Source: Desulfosporosinus orientis DSM 765 (GTDB lineage: Bacteria > Bacillota > Desulfitobacteriia > Desulfitobacteriales > Desulfitobacteriaceae). From it: a stretch of DNA of 64,000 nt. The notes below the pieces were generated by a model that saw only the letters and a program-made list of their open reading frames with translations, was not told where the DNA came from and did no database searches. The stretch spans positions 4,446,001 through 4,510,000 of the forward strand of contig NC_016584.1 of assembly GCF_000235605.1 (NCBI RefSeq). Reading direction: 5' to 3'. Below, in pieces: positions 1 through 8,941 of this stretch. Numbering within the stretch: position 1 is the first letter of the stretch; each line of letters opens with the position of its first letter. The position numbers and the translations under genes are program-made.

Positions 1-143
1 ATAACCGTTTCCATCACGGTCTGGGCCTCAGATAGCGTCAGGTTCTCCCTCGGCTGAGGGACGGAAATAATGAAGGATTTGCCGCCGGTGGTAAGAAAAG
101 TTAGCTTTAACACCTTGCTGGTAATAATCGCTATTTTAATCAC
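1..143 (-). CDS. DUF2922 family protein, C-terminal part outside window
   Basis: The reverse strand reads a small protein containing KVLKLTFLTTGGKSF and ISVPQPRENLT, the pattern of DUF2922, a short Firmicutes family of unknown function that normally follows a DUF1659 gene, as here. The reading frame runs off the left edge. No ATG is present. A GGAGG ribosome site at 147-143 is followed by GTG at 143 (overlapping the site), ATT at 140 and ATA at 134; ATA has the best spacing and gives the M-A start typical of relatives. The true start is therefore uncertain. Confidence 0.65.
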   Translation of the reverse strand, partial: MIKIAIITSKVLKLTFLTTGGKSFIISVPQPRENLTLSEAQTVMETV

Positions 144-163
144 CTCCAAAAATTTACCCTCAA

Positions 164-388
164 TTATTCATCAATAAGCTCCCAGTTCTTGCTGAGCAGC
201 ACATTCAGCAGCGGATACTGGCTCAGACTTGACAGAGCCGCTGCAACATCATAGATGTCTTGACTCGTTGCTGTAGGCTTCACATAGTTCAGGCTTCTTT
301 TCCGGGTCACCGGTCCGCCTGCCGGTGTAGTACCGGTTTGGTATTTTGTTGACAATATCGAATCCAAAGTTATCTCTGTCACCGCCAT
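164..388 (-). CDS. DUF1659 domain protein
   Basis: This is a 74-residue protein with the DUF1659 pattern: a short beta-rich N-terminus, a TGTTPAGGPVTRKRS segment and then NYVKPTATSQDIYDVA. The family has no assigned function. It is preceded by a strong GGGAGGG ribosome site about six bases from ATG. The stop is about 20 bases before the DUF2922 start, so the two are almost certainly co-transcribed, the arrangement usual in spore-forming Firmicutes. Confidence 0.8.
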   Translation of the reverse strand: MAVTEITLDSILSTKYQTGTTPAGGPVTRKRSLNYVKPTATSQDIYDVAAALSSLSQYPLLNVLLSKNWELIDE

Positions 389-588
389 AGTTTATCCCTC
401 CCTTCAGACAAGCAGAGGTTGTTCGCGCTTGTCTTTCTATACTATGAGAAAGATTGACCACCGGTTACAGGTTTGGGCCAAAAGAGGGGTACTTCCCTAA
501 ATTAGGGAGCCTGACGACTGAGCTTGGCACACTCTTAAGCCTGGGAGCATATCCTATAAGTGAGATTAGCCCCAAGGAGTGTGTATAC

Positions 589-1470
589 ATGACTGATACA
601 ATAGGTACAGTAACTGATGTCGGCAGCGAACGCACGCCTAATGTCATCGCAGCTGAAATTAACATGATCAAATTTCAGGCTGAGAGGGTCTATCTTGCCG
701 CCGCCGTCGAGATCGGAAGGCGGCTGACGGAGGCTAAGGCCTTGCTCAAGCATGGAGAATGGGGCAAGTGGCTGGAGGAGTCCGTGGATTTCTCTCAGAG
801 CAGGGCCAATAAAATGATGCGTATCTTCAAAGAGTACGGAGCCGGACAGCTTTCCTCCTCAAATTCGGATTTTAATCCGAATTTAAACTACAGCCAGGCG
901 GTGCTTCTTTTAGGTATCCCAAAAGAGGAACGGGCGCAGTTCATCGTGGATATGGATGTGGAAGGTATGACCATCCAGGAACTGCGGCAGGCGGTAAGTG
1001 AACGAACTCAGGCCTTGCAGGAAAAGGACCAGGCCCTGGAGGTTAACGCGGACCTCCAGAAAACAGTGGAAGACCAAAGCTGTATCATCGCCGGGCTGAC
1101 TGAAGAGCTGGACAATCTGAAGTCCCAATTGGAGAACGCCAAGACATCCAAAGCCGAACTCGCTAAAACGACCAGGCATCTGAAGGATTCCCTAGAATCC
1201 CTCCAACAAAGCTCATCCGCCAAGGGCTACGAGAGGATGAAAAGGAACTTCACTAATACGTCCCTCAAGGTCAGGGCTAACCATATCGCTTTCCTCTGTG
1301 AAAGCCTGGATGAAACCATTAAGGAAGTGAAGCATAAACTGCTCCAAATCGCTCCCAATGACAAGGAGACGTATATCATTTATAAGAATAAAGTTTATGA
1401 TCTGCTGAAAATGTGGCTTAAGGACGAGACGTGGAGCAGGCAAGCTCGCCCCGGCGGAGATGCTCAGTAA
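589..1470 (+). CDS. DUF3102 family coiled-coil protein
   Basis: About 293 residues. The N-terminal third holds the DUF3102 pattern: a helix with AERVYLAAAVEIGRRL, then LKHGEWGKWLEE and SQSRANKMMRIFKEYG, followed by NLNYSQAVLLLGIPKEER. Residues about 135-205 are heptad-rich and probably coiled coil (ERTQALQEKDQAL and following). The ATG at 589 is preferred over the frame's earlier ATG at 454 because AAGGAG lies at 574-579 and family similarity begins there. DUF3102 proteins are DNA-binding-like and often occur on mobile or phage-derived segments, but no function is established. The HicB-like gene starts 10 bases downstream. A 24-bp palindrome lies inside the gene (861-884). Confidence 0.75.
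   Translation: MTDTIGTVTDVGSERTPNVIAAEINMIKFQAERVYLAAAVEIGRRLTEAKALLKHGEWGKWLEESVDFSQSRANKMMRIFKEYGAGQLSSSNSDFNPNLNYSQAVLLLGIPKEERAQFIVDMDVEGMTIQELRQAVSERTQALQEKDQALEVNADLQKTVEDQSCIIAGLTEELDNLKSQLENAKTSKAELAKTTRHLKDSLESLQQSSSAKGYERMKRNFTNTSLKVRANHIAFLCESLDETIKEVKHKLLQIAPNDKETYIIYKNKVYDLLKMWLKDETWSRQARPGGDAQ
861..884. repeat. 24-bp palindrome, copy 1, inside the DUF3102 gene
   Basis: The site reads AAATTCGGATT-TT-AATCCGAATTT: two 11-base arms around a 2-base centre. The same arms occur at 56516-56539 with centre CA. A perfect palindrome inside a gene for a DNA-binding-like protein could be a binding site, but this is inference. Confidence 0.6.
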
Positions 1471-1480
1471 GGAATGGTGG

Positions 1481-1909
1481 ATGATGAAGAGAAACTATGT
1501 TTTCCCAGCCATTATTGAGCGGGATAAAACAAGCGGCAAATATACGGTTGTTTTTCCGGACCTGCCGGGCTGTGCCATCGAAGGGGAGGATTTCATCCAG
1601 GCCTATTACTGGGCCGGGCCCAGGCTGGGGTTTCATTTATATATGATGGACAGAGATTATGAGCACATCCCCGATGCTTCGGATACTTCAAACTGGGAAA
1701 TCGCGGCTGACGCTGTCGTTGTTCAGGTAGCAGCCAATCTGCAGGAGTACCAGCGCATGTACGGCCCCAAATTCGCCAGAAAAGCCATCGGGTTTCCCAG
1801 CTGGCTCTTCCAATTAGGGAAAAAAGGCAGGCCGATTTCCGCGCAGGAGATTCGGGAGGTATTGAGGGAGAAGCTGGGGATTGACACCCTGCCTGAAAAC
1901 TCTCAATAA
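1481..1909 (+). CDS. HicB-like antitoxin-family protein
   Basis: About 142 residues. The N-terminus has the HicB partial RNase-H fold pattern: YVFPAIIERDKTSGKYTVVFPDLPGCAIEGEDFIQA, where FPDLPGC is the family signature. HicB proteins normally neutralise the RNase HicA. No HicA-type gene lies next to it, so this is an orphan HicB-like regulator or one that works with the DUF3102 protein. The ATG at 1481 or 1484 is preferred over the one at 1460, which overlaps the upstream gene; GGAATGG precedes it. The C-terminal 60 residues do not match a HicB DNA-binding domain I recognise. Confidence 0.75.
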   Translation: MMKRNYVFPAIIERDKTSGKYTVVFPDLPGCAIEGEDFIQAYYWAGPRLGFHLYMMDRDYEHIPDASDTSNWEIAADAVVVQVAANLQEYQRMYGPKFARKAIGFPSWLFQLGKKGRPISAQEIREVLREKLGIDTLPENSQ

Positions 1910-2033
1910 CCACCGCACTATTCAATCCTATCCTTCGGAAGGCCAGCAGTTCTCAAGGTATATATGGATCAGCCTTTTCAGATACCCCTCCCCCTCTACT
2001 TCAGAATATCCGACTATCGTAAGCACATAAGAA

Positions 2034-2400
2034 TTATTCCATTCGTTCTATACTCTCTTGAACTATTGATACCATACTATCCTCTGCACCGAGACTAAAG
2101 TTAAATATAATACCTTGCCCTCCACCAGCACCGATTGCTGAAATAAAAATATCGCTGCCATGACCTACTAAGTAAGGCTTAAACTTGCTCTGTTTCCGTT
2201 TCTCATAAAATATTTATCATAAACTCGAACAGCTAGCTTTGTATCTCCGGAAGTGTAGTTACTTTCATCGACTAAATTCATTGATATTCCACTATTGAGA
2301 ATATCGTTTTGCAAACGGTTGACCACTTCCCCATCCAGGGCTATCCCGGAGCAATCTATTCGTACTCCAAAAACTCATCGAAACTTGTCGTTTTCGCGAA
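2034..2400 (-). pseudogene. decayed DUF6054 family gene
   Basis: Read on the reverse strand in successive frames, this stretch gives SFDEFLEYE, then VVNRLQNDILNSGISM through ESNYTSGDTKLAVRVYDKY to GNRASLSL, then after another frame change VGHGSDIFISAIGAGGGQG and a tail ending in ESIERME. Together they follow the order of DUF6054, a family of about 110 residues of unknown role. At least two frame breaks or stops separate the pieces, so the gene is dead. Together with the small features below it accounts for part of the 1910-2980 gap; 1910-2030 holds nothing I recognise. A short piece of the same gene recurs near 55170. Confidence 0.6.
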
Positions 2401-2435
2401 GGGTACTCCCAATATGTTCCGCCGAGTATTACCTA

Positions 2436-2639
2436 TATGTGAGCCGGTTGCATATTTTACAATCTATGGATATAATATTAAATAAGGACTGACGTGTTGC
2501 TAGCACGCCAGCCCGGCTGATTGTCTAACCGAACGGTTAGCCGGATTTACAGGCTATAAGAAATAACCGCAAACCTAGTCGGGGGCGGTTATTTCTTTTT
2601 CATGATCATAACAACGAGTGTAGCAAATGCAATCATGAG
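2436..2639. repeat. type I toxin-antitoxin cassette, copy 1 (decayed toxin)
   Basis: About 205 bases closely match 8942-9145. The shared unit holds a plus-strand promoter, a GGACTGACGTG segment, an ACCG-rich hairpin with a T tail, and the reverse-complement tail of a holin-like toxin. In this copy the toxin frame reads LMIAFATLVVMIMKKK but lacks a proper start: upstream it joins an unrelated sequence. The antisense RNA signals look intact. Confidence 0.65.
2448..2476 (+). promoter_or_regulatory. sigma-A promoter of the antisense RNA, copy 1
   Basis: TTGCAT and TATAAT are separated by 17 bases. The site sits in the cassette copy at the position expected for the antitoxin RNA, which would end at the hairpin near 2553-2600. 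Confidence 0.5.
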
Positions 2640-2719
2640 TAAACCGTCAGCATATTGAACATGAATATTATTTTCCTCATCATACCGTACAAGCCAATTG
2701 ACACCGCCGCTCTATATTA

Positions 2720-2812
2720 CTATTTATTCGCAATCACTTGGTCAATCAGCTTCAAAAGATAATCCGGAAAATTATCTGTGTCATTATTAATAGATGCGAG
2801 CCGCCTTTTCAT
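2720..2812 (-). CDS. possible 30-residue peptide
   Basis: An ATG-to-stop frame gives a charged peptide starting MKRRLASINNDTDN and ending in QVIANK. The ribosome site is weak (GGGG close to the ATG). I recognise no family. It may be a gene remnant in a degraded intergenic stretch. Confidence 0.2.
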   Translation of the reverse strand: MKRRLASINNDTDNFPDYLLKLIDQVIANK

Positions 2813-2886
2813 TTTTCCCCAACCTCTTCGGTTTATCTCGGCTTAAATATCAATCAAAATATTATATTGTCATTTTCACGAAATCG

Positions 2887-2916
2887 TTGACACATATAAA
2901 TGTAATATGGTAAAAT
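2887..2916 (+). promoter_or_regulatory. sigma-A promoter of the CarD gene
   Basis: TTGACA at 2887-2892 and TAAAAT at 2911-2916 are separated by 18 bases in very AT-rich DNA. The gene begins 65 bases downstream. Confidence 0.6.
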
Positions 2917-2980
2917 ATAAATTTTTATTTTATCTAACCCCATGATATACTAAGAAGATAGTCTGGAGGTAGGTGGAATT

Positions 2981-3466
2981 ATGTTTAACGTAGGCGACAA
3001 AATTTTTTATCCGGTTCATGGAACTTGCATTATCGAAGCGGTTGCAGAAAAAGAGATTTTAGGGGAAAGAAAACTCTGCTACATTTTGAATATTCCTCAG
3101 GAAAAATTACATGTTATGATTCCTATGGACAAAGCTGTCAATATAGGGATACGTCAGGTCGTTAAACCTGAGATATTAGAAAATGTACTCAGTAGTTTTA
3201 ACCTTGGAAATACTGACCCAATTATCTTTGAAAATCAACGATGGTGCAAAGATATTAATAAAAAGAAATTTAAAAGTGGTGACATTTATAAAGGTGCGGA
3301 AATTATTCGTGATTTAACACGTAAGGGCCAAAAAAATAAACTTGATGCAAATGACACAAACATGTTGAATAATGCACGTCAGGTTTTTGTCAGTGAGATT
3401 ATGGAGGTAAAGGGCCTAGAAGAAAAACTGGCGATTCGTTTATTGGATGAAGTGTTGAATTCCTGA
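2981..3466 (+). CDS. carD: CarD family transcriptional regulator
   Basis: 161 residues. The N-terminus (MFNVGDKIFYPVHGTCIIEAV) is the CarD/TRCF RNA-polymerase-interacting Tudor-like domain with the conserved YPxHG motif. The C-terminal helical part (LTRKGQKNKLDANDTNML, NARQVFVSEI) matches the CarD DNA-contacting domain. CarD proteins bind the RNA polymerase beta subunit and stabilise open promoter complexes. A GGAGG ribosome site lies about 10 bases before the ATG. The gene stands alone, with its own promoter and a strong terminator. Confidence 0.9.
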   Translation: MFNVGDKIFYPVHGTCIIEAVAEKEILGERKLCYILNIPQEKLHVMIPMDKAVNIGIRQVVKPEILENVLSSFNLGNTDPIIFENQRWCKDINKKKFKSGDIYKGAEIIRDLTRKGQKNKLDANDTNMLNNARQVFVSEIMEVKGLEEKLAIRLLDEVLNS

Positions 3467-3526
3467 CAAGAATTCTACGCAGAAAAGGGTTTTCTTTATA
3501 AAAGTAATCCAGCACCTGGAATTCAG

Positions 3527-3561
3527 CAAAAGAGTGACCACTCGCAAGTTGGTCACTCTTT
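3527..3561. terminator. bidirectional terminator
   Basis: A perfect hairpin (AAAAGAGTGACCA arm, complementary TGGTCACTCTTTT arm) lies between the converging CarD and helicase genes. The T-rich edges on both strands fit use in both directions. Confidence 0.85.
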
Positions 3562-3581
3562 TGCTTTGAACCACTAGCCTT

Positions 3582-6500
3582 TTAAGCCGTGTAAAAAATC
3601 ATCTGAAGCTCCTCTTTCTTGTACCCACATAAATCAAGAATACTATAGGTCATGCGGATCGTTCTCACAACGTTAGAGGTGCTGAAGACATACATACCAT
3701 TCGATAACTTCTCAAGTTTTACATAGTCAGGAAATTTTGAGCTATCATAAGAAAAACGCTGTTTTCGACATGGATATAAAGAATCAAGCTTATTAATAAT
3801 ATCCGGGCATAAAATCAGCAATTCTTCTAACACACTGGTTAAAATATTGGAGACTGTGTGTGGATGTATGATTTTATCCCGGAACTTGACTTGGGAAGGA
3901 ATATTTCTACCTAAACGCCTGACCAAGGGAATGGTAGTGCCCTCTAGTTTCGTTTCTAATTGAACATCGTCGCTAATATCCGGACTAATGTCTGACTCAA
4001 TACCCCACTCACGCCGAATTTCAGCAGCACGTCTAAAAACTTCCGTCTCTGGACACTCAGTTGATTGTATCGCAACCTCATCGTTCTTCATCCCTGCGGC
4101 TGGGATTTCCAGTGCTTGAAGCCGTTCAAAGACAGGCCTCATAGCTCCTTCAGGATCTCTAAAGAACTCACTGCCCCTGATACGGACAAAGCGCCAGCCA
4201 AGGCGTTCCAAGATAGCCTGACGTGCCATGTCTTCACCAAGGTTTTCTAAGGTATGATAACGATCACCGTCACATTCTATTGCCAGGCGTTTACCATTGC
4301 CTTCAACAACCATATCGATTCTAAAGGCTCCAACCGGCCACTGAGGTATAACGCGGTACCCCCTATGAACCAATTGCCTTAAAACCTGGCGTTCAAATTC
4401 AGACTCGGTCTTGGTTTCCTGCTGTTCAATCGCTTTTGTCACGGCATAGGGATCCTGAGCATGTTTAATCAGATCCCTTCGAATATCTCCCGCTTTCAAA
4501 TCCAGATCCGGATCAAGGGAATAGACAACCCATAACTGATCACGTGCTCGGCTTGCTGCAACATTGAATCGTTTCTTATACATATCATGGGCGCCTTCAC
4601 GCCTGAGAGTCAGTGGGCCCTGCCCAGTCGGCGCGTCGACAACAGACAGGAAAATGACATCACGTTCATCCCCTTGGAAATTGGCTGGATTGCCGCACTG
4701 AATGCGTCGTCTGATATATTCTGAGGGCGATAAATTTGTTTGCAAGAGGCGATCGATCAACATGGCTTGTTCTTCTCCGACCAGAGAAATCACCCCCAGT
4801 GAGGCGTCCTTATAGAGGGGGTTTTCGGTACAAGCAAGGATTAACGAAACAATGGTCTGAGCTTCTTTCTCATTGGTCTTACCCCGAGAAGTCCCTCCCT
4901 CGACTCGATACGCGACGGTAAAGGGTTTAAGATTAACTTCACTTTCATCACGCAAGGGCTTAATTTTTCCATTATAGGATAAGAAGTTACTGAATTGAAT
5001 GATTGGCGATACACAACGGAAATGTTCTCGTAAGCAAATCGGATCAAAGGTTGTCATGCCTAAATTATAAATTGAGAACAAGCCGTCGTAGAGCTGGCTG
5101 TTAGGGATACCTGGCAAATGTTCATCAATTAGCTTCTGGATTTCATCTTGATTTTGTCCAACGCCTACGGGACTAACCTGCTCGTGGTCACCTACGATCA
5201 CGACTTGGCTTCCTAGATATAAGGTGGTTAAGGCCATGGCATCTGCCTGACTAGCTTCGTCGACGATGACCACGTCAAAGCGGTTGGTCTTCGGATTAAA
5301 ATTATCGATGACGCGGTTTAAGGGCATAATCCAGACAGGCACCGCCGATTGACAGATAGGCATTAGTTTACGCGCTTCCGCCAGGAACCGTGGCACGCGT
5401 TTCCCTTTCCCCTTGCCAATACGGTGCATGATTTCTTTCCAGCCCTGAAGTGCTTGACGTTGGGTTAGTGTCGTCCGTCTTACTTGAGCTGCCCAAGACT
5501 TTTTCTCAACGAGTATGGCCGTTGTTTGACGCAGGTCGTTAGAAAGTTGTGTGATACGTGCCTGTAATTCCTCCATTGAGGTCTTTCCCCGTTGTTCTAA
5601 CTCGCCCTGCAGTTGACACCATAACCAGGCGTCTGTGGGATTGCCGGGAATTCTGCCTTGCCCATGTAAATCGGCTCGTGATCGGAGAGCACTTGACCAA
5701 TTAGGCGCTGCCAACTCCAGTTTTGCCAACAGCTTTTTGCGCAGTTCAATATCCTGACGTCTGGAAGTAAGCTCGATCAAACGCTGATAGGCTTGGGTAT
5801 AGCTGGAAGGACTTAGACTGGAGAGAGCGTCATAAAGGAAAGAAACCACTGCAGCCTGGCTCTCCGGGTTCTCTGCAAACTTAACTGGAGCCTTTAACTC
5901 CTCAAGTTTGTTCTGTAATTGTACTTTATGGCAATAGGTGGCATGGGCAATCAGCAGCGGAGATAGTTCACTCTTAACCAGATCGTGAATCCTAAGCAAA
6001 CGACCGTACTCACCACCACGAATCGGGACATTAGTCAGGAAAAGCTCCCACTCGAAACCAAAGCGTATCAGTTCCTCTAAGAGGGGATTCCATTGGGTCG
6101 GTGCCCAATCAAGACCTTGCCGGAGGGCATAAACTAACTGCTGACAGACATTTTCGGGAGTGCTCCCTAGTTCTTCACGACCGGGCCCACCTAAGACGGC
6201 AACCTGCCGTTGCCAGCGTTCAACAAGTTTAGTTCTGGCCTTGGTCAACTCAAGGGCACCCCTAAGAGCCTCAAAATCCTTTTTCTCTGAAGGGGGCCTG
6301 CCTTCAACACACGCATTTTCAATAAAAATCTTCCATTGCCGTTTCGTCCAAAGTTTAAAGCTCGTGAGCTTAGTACTTTGCTCAAAGAAATCCAGAATTT
6401 CGGCGAGAACCTTTTCCATCTCTTCAAAACTCATATGACTTGGCAAAGCAGGGCCCAATTCAAGCAAGAGTTCTTTGGCCTCCAGCGCTTGCCTGGACAC

Positions 6501-8702
6501 TTTTTCAACCTGATTTATGAGGTTTTCCCAGGAGTCACGAGCTGCGCCGCCATCTAATCCTGCCGCAAGAACATCGAGACGCCATTGCTCCTGGGTATTC
6601 AGAACTTCGACAGCCTTAAGCAGTCGTTCACTCAAATTCTCCAGATCCTTTGGATTCGTAGGTCGGTCATTGGAAGACCACAGTTCAGGACGATCAGCAA
6701 GCTCTACACTATCCACAGTTTTTTTCTCAGCCGCAAACTGCTCAAATTCTGCAGGCGTTGGCAAATGCTCCAGCACAGGTAATGCGGTATTAAGTTCCCG
6801 TTCGTCATCCGGACTCAAACTGACGTTCGTCCGGTATAATTCTGCAAATTCAAGAGCTGATAGTGGTAAGGGCACCCCTAAGACAACCGGACCCGGAATC
6901 CAGTTATTAATATCTTGCGTTTCTTTTACCAGACGGGCAGCTTCTGAGGGGGCGTACTCTTTGCCATCCACTACGATGGAGCGATATTCATCCTGGCGAG
7001 CCAAAAGTAATTTATGCCGGGTTTCTCTTAACCGTCGGATAAGCTCCAGCCGCTGAGTCTGCAATTGTTCAGTTTCCCGTTCTAAGACGTCCGCATTAGA
7101 CGTTGAAAGCCGCTCCATGATTGCATCAATCGCCCGATCCATTTGGTCCCGGCTATCATCACTAATCTGACTGATGCATAGGGGCTGAAGTGGTTCAACG
7201 ACCTTTTCACGCAGAACTTGCAAGGCCTTTGATGAATGACTGGTGACCAAAATACTTTTTCCTTGAGCCAATAAATGCCCAATCAGATTGGCAATCGTAT
7301 GGGTTTTACCGGTCCCAGGAGGGCCTTGAACCAAAACAGCACCGTGTCGATCCAAGCGTTGGGCAATTTGTAATTGTTCGCCATTGGCTTCTTTGCTGAG
7401 CAGAATAATTTCATCTTCTCCGTTAGGGTCTATGCCAGTCGGCGTTCCCCCTCCATCCACATCCCTTGATTTTTCAGTTACAATACCCACGATGTTTTTC
7501 AGAAAATCCGGCACATCGTCACGTTCCGGCAAATCTTCAATGATGGCTTCAAGGGCCTGGCTATAACCAAGTGTCCTTTTGCGCAAAAACAACAAAGGAT
7601 TGCGCTGAATCGTTGGAATTTCCCGCTTATTTTTCGAGTTCGAGGTGGTTAGCTCACCGTAGGGAGAAAGTTGAATGACTAAGCGCTTAAGGAACTCGGA
7701 CGTGTCATCCCCACCCAGTGGATGCCAGCCACCATGATCTAAATCTTCTTGTAAAGTATTCATCGCCTTGGCAGTTACATCAGGAATAAGGCGTAGTAAC
7801 GCGCTATAAAGCTCAGTTGGTTTGTCCCCTTCAGACACTGTAAATTCGGGCAGAGCGGAGTCGAATTCAATGCGCAGCCGAAGCAACAGTATCGGATGAT
7901 TGAGACTTCCGGCTGAGCTGTCCGGCCAATCTAAAAGGCCATCACCCAAGACAAGTTCGACCTGCTCAGACTCACGTTCCAGGCGGGAATAAAGGTCGTA
8001 AAGTTTCGTAAAGATGGCCATTGCTTGACGGGCCGGGCGCTCCTTACGAACCCAGGTCTGGAGTTTCGGAGACCATTCGTTAAGAAGTCTGGGACGTTCG
8101 GGGTCGTCCTCGAAACGTATGGTTATTATTTTCTCTGGCTCGAGGAGAGTTTTCTTGGTCTGAATTATGTTTTCACTAGTTTGCCAATCCGCTGTCAGCC
8201 AAGGAACAAGCTCAGCCGGCGGAGCCGGTTTGTTATTACTCCCCTCAGCGTTCTCTGAGCCCTTTGTTTTCAGCCACTTTTCCCATTTTTCTGTCCACTC
8301 CGTATATAGTCTCTCACGAATTGGATCTTCTTCAAAGCGAATTGTTCTGGCAGCGATTTTCTCTTGCTTTTGGGGGATAATTTTAACAGCCCCCTCAACC
8401 TCTTGCCACCCCTTCTCCAGCCAAGAAAGCAGGCGCACCGGCGGAGCGGGAGGGTCAGAAAGTTCAGGGCGTCCTACCTTTAAGATAAAGTCGTCAGCCG
8501 GACTTTCATCTTCTATGGCATAACCCGCTGCATTCCCACAACGGATTGCTGAATGCTCCGGCAGATCTTTAAACCACAGTAACCACGGTTGTGCATTAAT
8601 ATCCATAGGTACGGGGTTTTTAAGCTGGTCAAGGGCCTGGAGATAACGGAATACTTGGAGAAGAAGCCTTTTATCCTGTTCAAGATTCTCAGTATTATTC
8701 AA
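3582..8702 (-). CDS. SF1 helicase with C-terminal Vsr/DUF559-like nuclease, probable defence protein
   Basis: 1706 residues in one frame. Walker A GPPGTGKTHTIANL is near residue 459 and Walker B VVIVDEASQADAM near 1142; GDHEQVSP, CLREHFRC and QGDERDVIFLSVV follow, the motifs of superfamily-1 Upf1-like helicases. The C-terminus has a PD-(D/E)XK nuclease pattern (FERQVLRQL, GAFRIDMVV, LAIECDGDRYH near 1472, WRFVRIRGSEFF). Helicase plus Vsr-like nuclease is the design of single-protein anti-phage systems such as Hhe (DUF4011-helicase-Vsr), though I cannot confirm DUF4011 here. Residues about 85-148 and 159-221 are a tandem duplication. About 150 residues after the nuclease are unassigned. No restriction or methylase partner is adjacent. 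The gene stands alone, with a shared terminator at its end. Confidence 0.85.
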   Translation of the reverse strand: MNNTENLEQDKRLLLQVFRYLQALDQLKNPVPMDINAQPWLLWFKDLPEHSAIRCGNAAGYAIEDESPADDFILKVGRPELSDPPAPPVRLLSWLEKGWQEVEGAVKIIPQKQEKIAARTIRFEEDPIRERLYTEWTEKWEKWLKTKGSENAEGSNNKPAPPAELVPWLTADWQTSENIIQTKKTLLEPEKIITIRFEDDPERPRLLNEWSPKLQTWVRKERPARQAMAIFTKLYDLYSRLERESEQVELVLGDGLLDWPDSSAGSLNHPILLLRLRIEFDSALPEFTVSEGDKPTELYSALLRLIPDVTAKAMNTLQEDLDHGGWHPLGGDDTSEFLKRLVIQLSPYGELTTSNSKNKREIPTIQRNPLLFLRKRTLGYSQALEAIIEDLPERDDVPDFLKNIVGIVTEKSRDVDGGGTPTGIDPNGEDEIILLSKEANGEQLQIAQRLDRHGAVLVQGPPGTGKTHTIANLIGHLLAQGKSILVTSHSSKALQVLREKVVEPLQPLCISQISDDSRDQMDRAIDAIMERLSTSNADVLERETEQLQTQRLELIRRLRETRHKLLLARQDEYRSIVVDGKEYAPSEAARLVKETQDINNWIPGPVVLGVPLPLSALEFAELYRTNVSLSPDDERELNTALPVLEHLPTPAEFEQFAAEKKTVDSVELADRPELWSSNDRPTNPKDLENLSERLLKAVEVLNTQEQWRLDVLAAGLDGGAARDSWENLINQVEKVSRQALEAKELLLELGPALPSHMSFEEMEKVLAEILDFFEQSTKLTSFKLWTKRQWKIFIENACVEGRPPSEKKDFEALRGALELTKARTKLVERWQRQVAVLGGPGREELGSTPENVCQQLVYALRQGLDWAPTQWNPLLEELIRFGFEWELFLTNVPIRGGEYGRLLRIHDLVKSELSPLLIAHATYCHKVQLQNKLEELKAPVKFAENPESQAAVVSFLYDALSSLSPSSYTQAYQRLIELTSRRQDIELRKKLLAKLELAAPNWSSALRSRADLHGQGRIPGNPTDAWLWCQLQGELEQRGKTSMEELQARITQLSNDLRQTTAILVEKKSWAAQVRRTTLTQRQALQGWKEIMHRIGKGKGKRVPRFLAEARKLMPICQSAVPVWIMPLNRVIDNFNPKTNRFDVVIVDEASQADAMALTTLYLGSQVVIVGDHEQVSPVGVGQNQDEIQKLIDEHLPGIPNSQLYDGLFSIYNLGMTTFDPICLREHFRCVSPIIQFSNFLSYNGKIKPLRDESEVNLKPFTVAYRVEGGTSRGKTNEKEAQTIVSLILACTENPLYKDASLGVISLVGEEQAMLIDRLLQTNLSPSEYIRRRIQCGNPANFQGDERDVIFLSVVDAPTGQGPLTLRREGAHDMYKKRFNVAASRARDQLWVVYSLDPDLDLKAGDIRRDLIKHAQDPYAVTKAIEQQETKTESEFERQVLRQLVHRGYRVIPQWPVGAFRIDMVVEGNGKRLAIECDGDRYHTLENLGEDMARQAILERLGWRFVRIRGSEFFRDPEGAMRPVFERLQALEIPAAGMKNDEVAIQSTECPETEVFRRAAEIRREWGIESDISPDISDDVQLETKLEGTTIPLVRRLGRNIPSQVKFRDKIIHPHTVSNILTSVLEELLILCPDIINKLDSLYPCRKQRFSYDSSKFPDYVKLEKLSNGMYVFSTSNVVRTIRMTYSILDLCGYKKEELQMIFYTA

Positions 8703-8755
8703 AGAAATGCATCACCCAACCAATAGATTTGACTCAGAGAGCCATAGTTTTTTAT

Positions 8756-8881
8756 CTACTCAAAGAATACTTTTATGTTCAAGTATAAATCGTTAACACT
8801 AATTTTATTTCTCATAAGGTATTTTTCGACAAGATTATGGGGTAATCCTTTTTCATTCTCTATGAAGTCATCTTGGCTCAT
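8756..8881 (-). CDS. small ORF or gene fragment of 41 residues
   Basis: An ATG-to-stop frame reads MSQDDFIENEKGLPHNLVEK and continues to IKVFFE. It looks protein-like (charged, no repeats), but I recognise no family and see no convincing ribosome site. It joins an HD-gene remnant at its upstream side, so it may itself be a 3' fragment. The gap 8703-9511 otherwise holds repeats and the small toxin. Confidence 0.25.
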   Translation of the reverse strand: MSQDDFIENEKGLPHNLVEKYLMRNKISVNDLYLNIKVFFE

Positions 8882-8897
8882 GAAAGGCTGTATATAT

Positions 8898-8939
8898 AAC
8901 TCTTAACGGATGAAAGTATGTAAGGTTCTCCAGCTTTAC
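8898..8939 (-). pseudogene. fragment of an HD-domain gene like 55932-56366
   Basis: About 42 bases are nearly identical to 56274-56315, which encode the GEPYILHPLRV region of the HD-domain gene. The similarity then jumps to the flanking sequence CCCTATGTGAGC, equivalent to DNA just outside that gene at 56402. The simplest reading is a copied HD locus from which most of the gene has been deleted. Confidence 0.55.
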
Positions 8940-8941
8940 CC

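Noticed and set aside
454-588. N-terminal 45-residue extension of the DUF3102 protein
   Set aside because: Family similarity and a good ribosome site begin at the ATG at 589; the extension overlaps the promoter region of the divergent DUF1659 gene.
2295-2492. Plus-strand frame of 65 residues
   Set aside because: It runs antisense to the DUF6054 pseudogene and into the repeat, and has no ribosome site or recognisable family.
6517-7056. 179-residue plus-strand frame inside the helicase gene
   Set aside because: Low-complexity serine-rich translation, opposite to a gene with clear helicase motifs; a shadow of its codon pattern.
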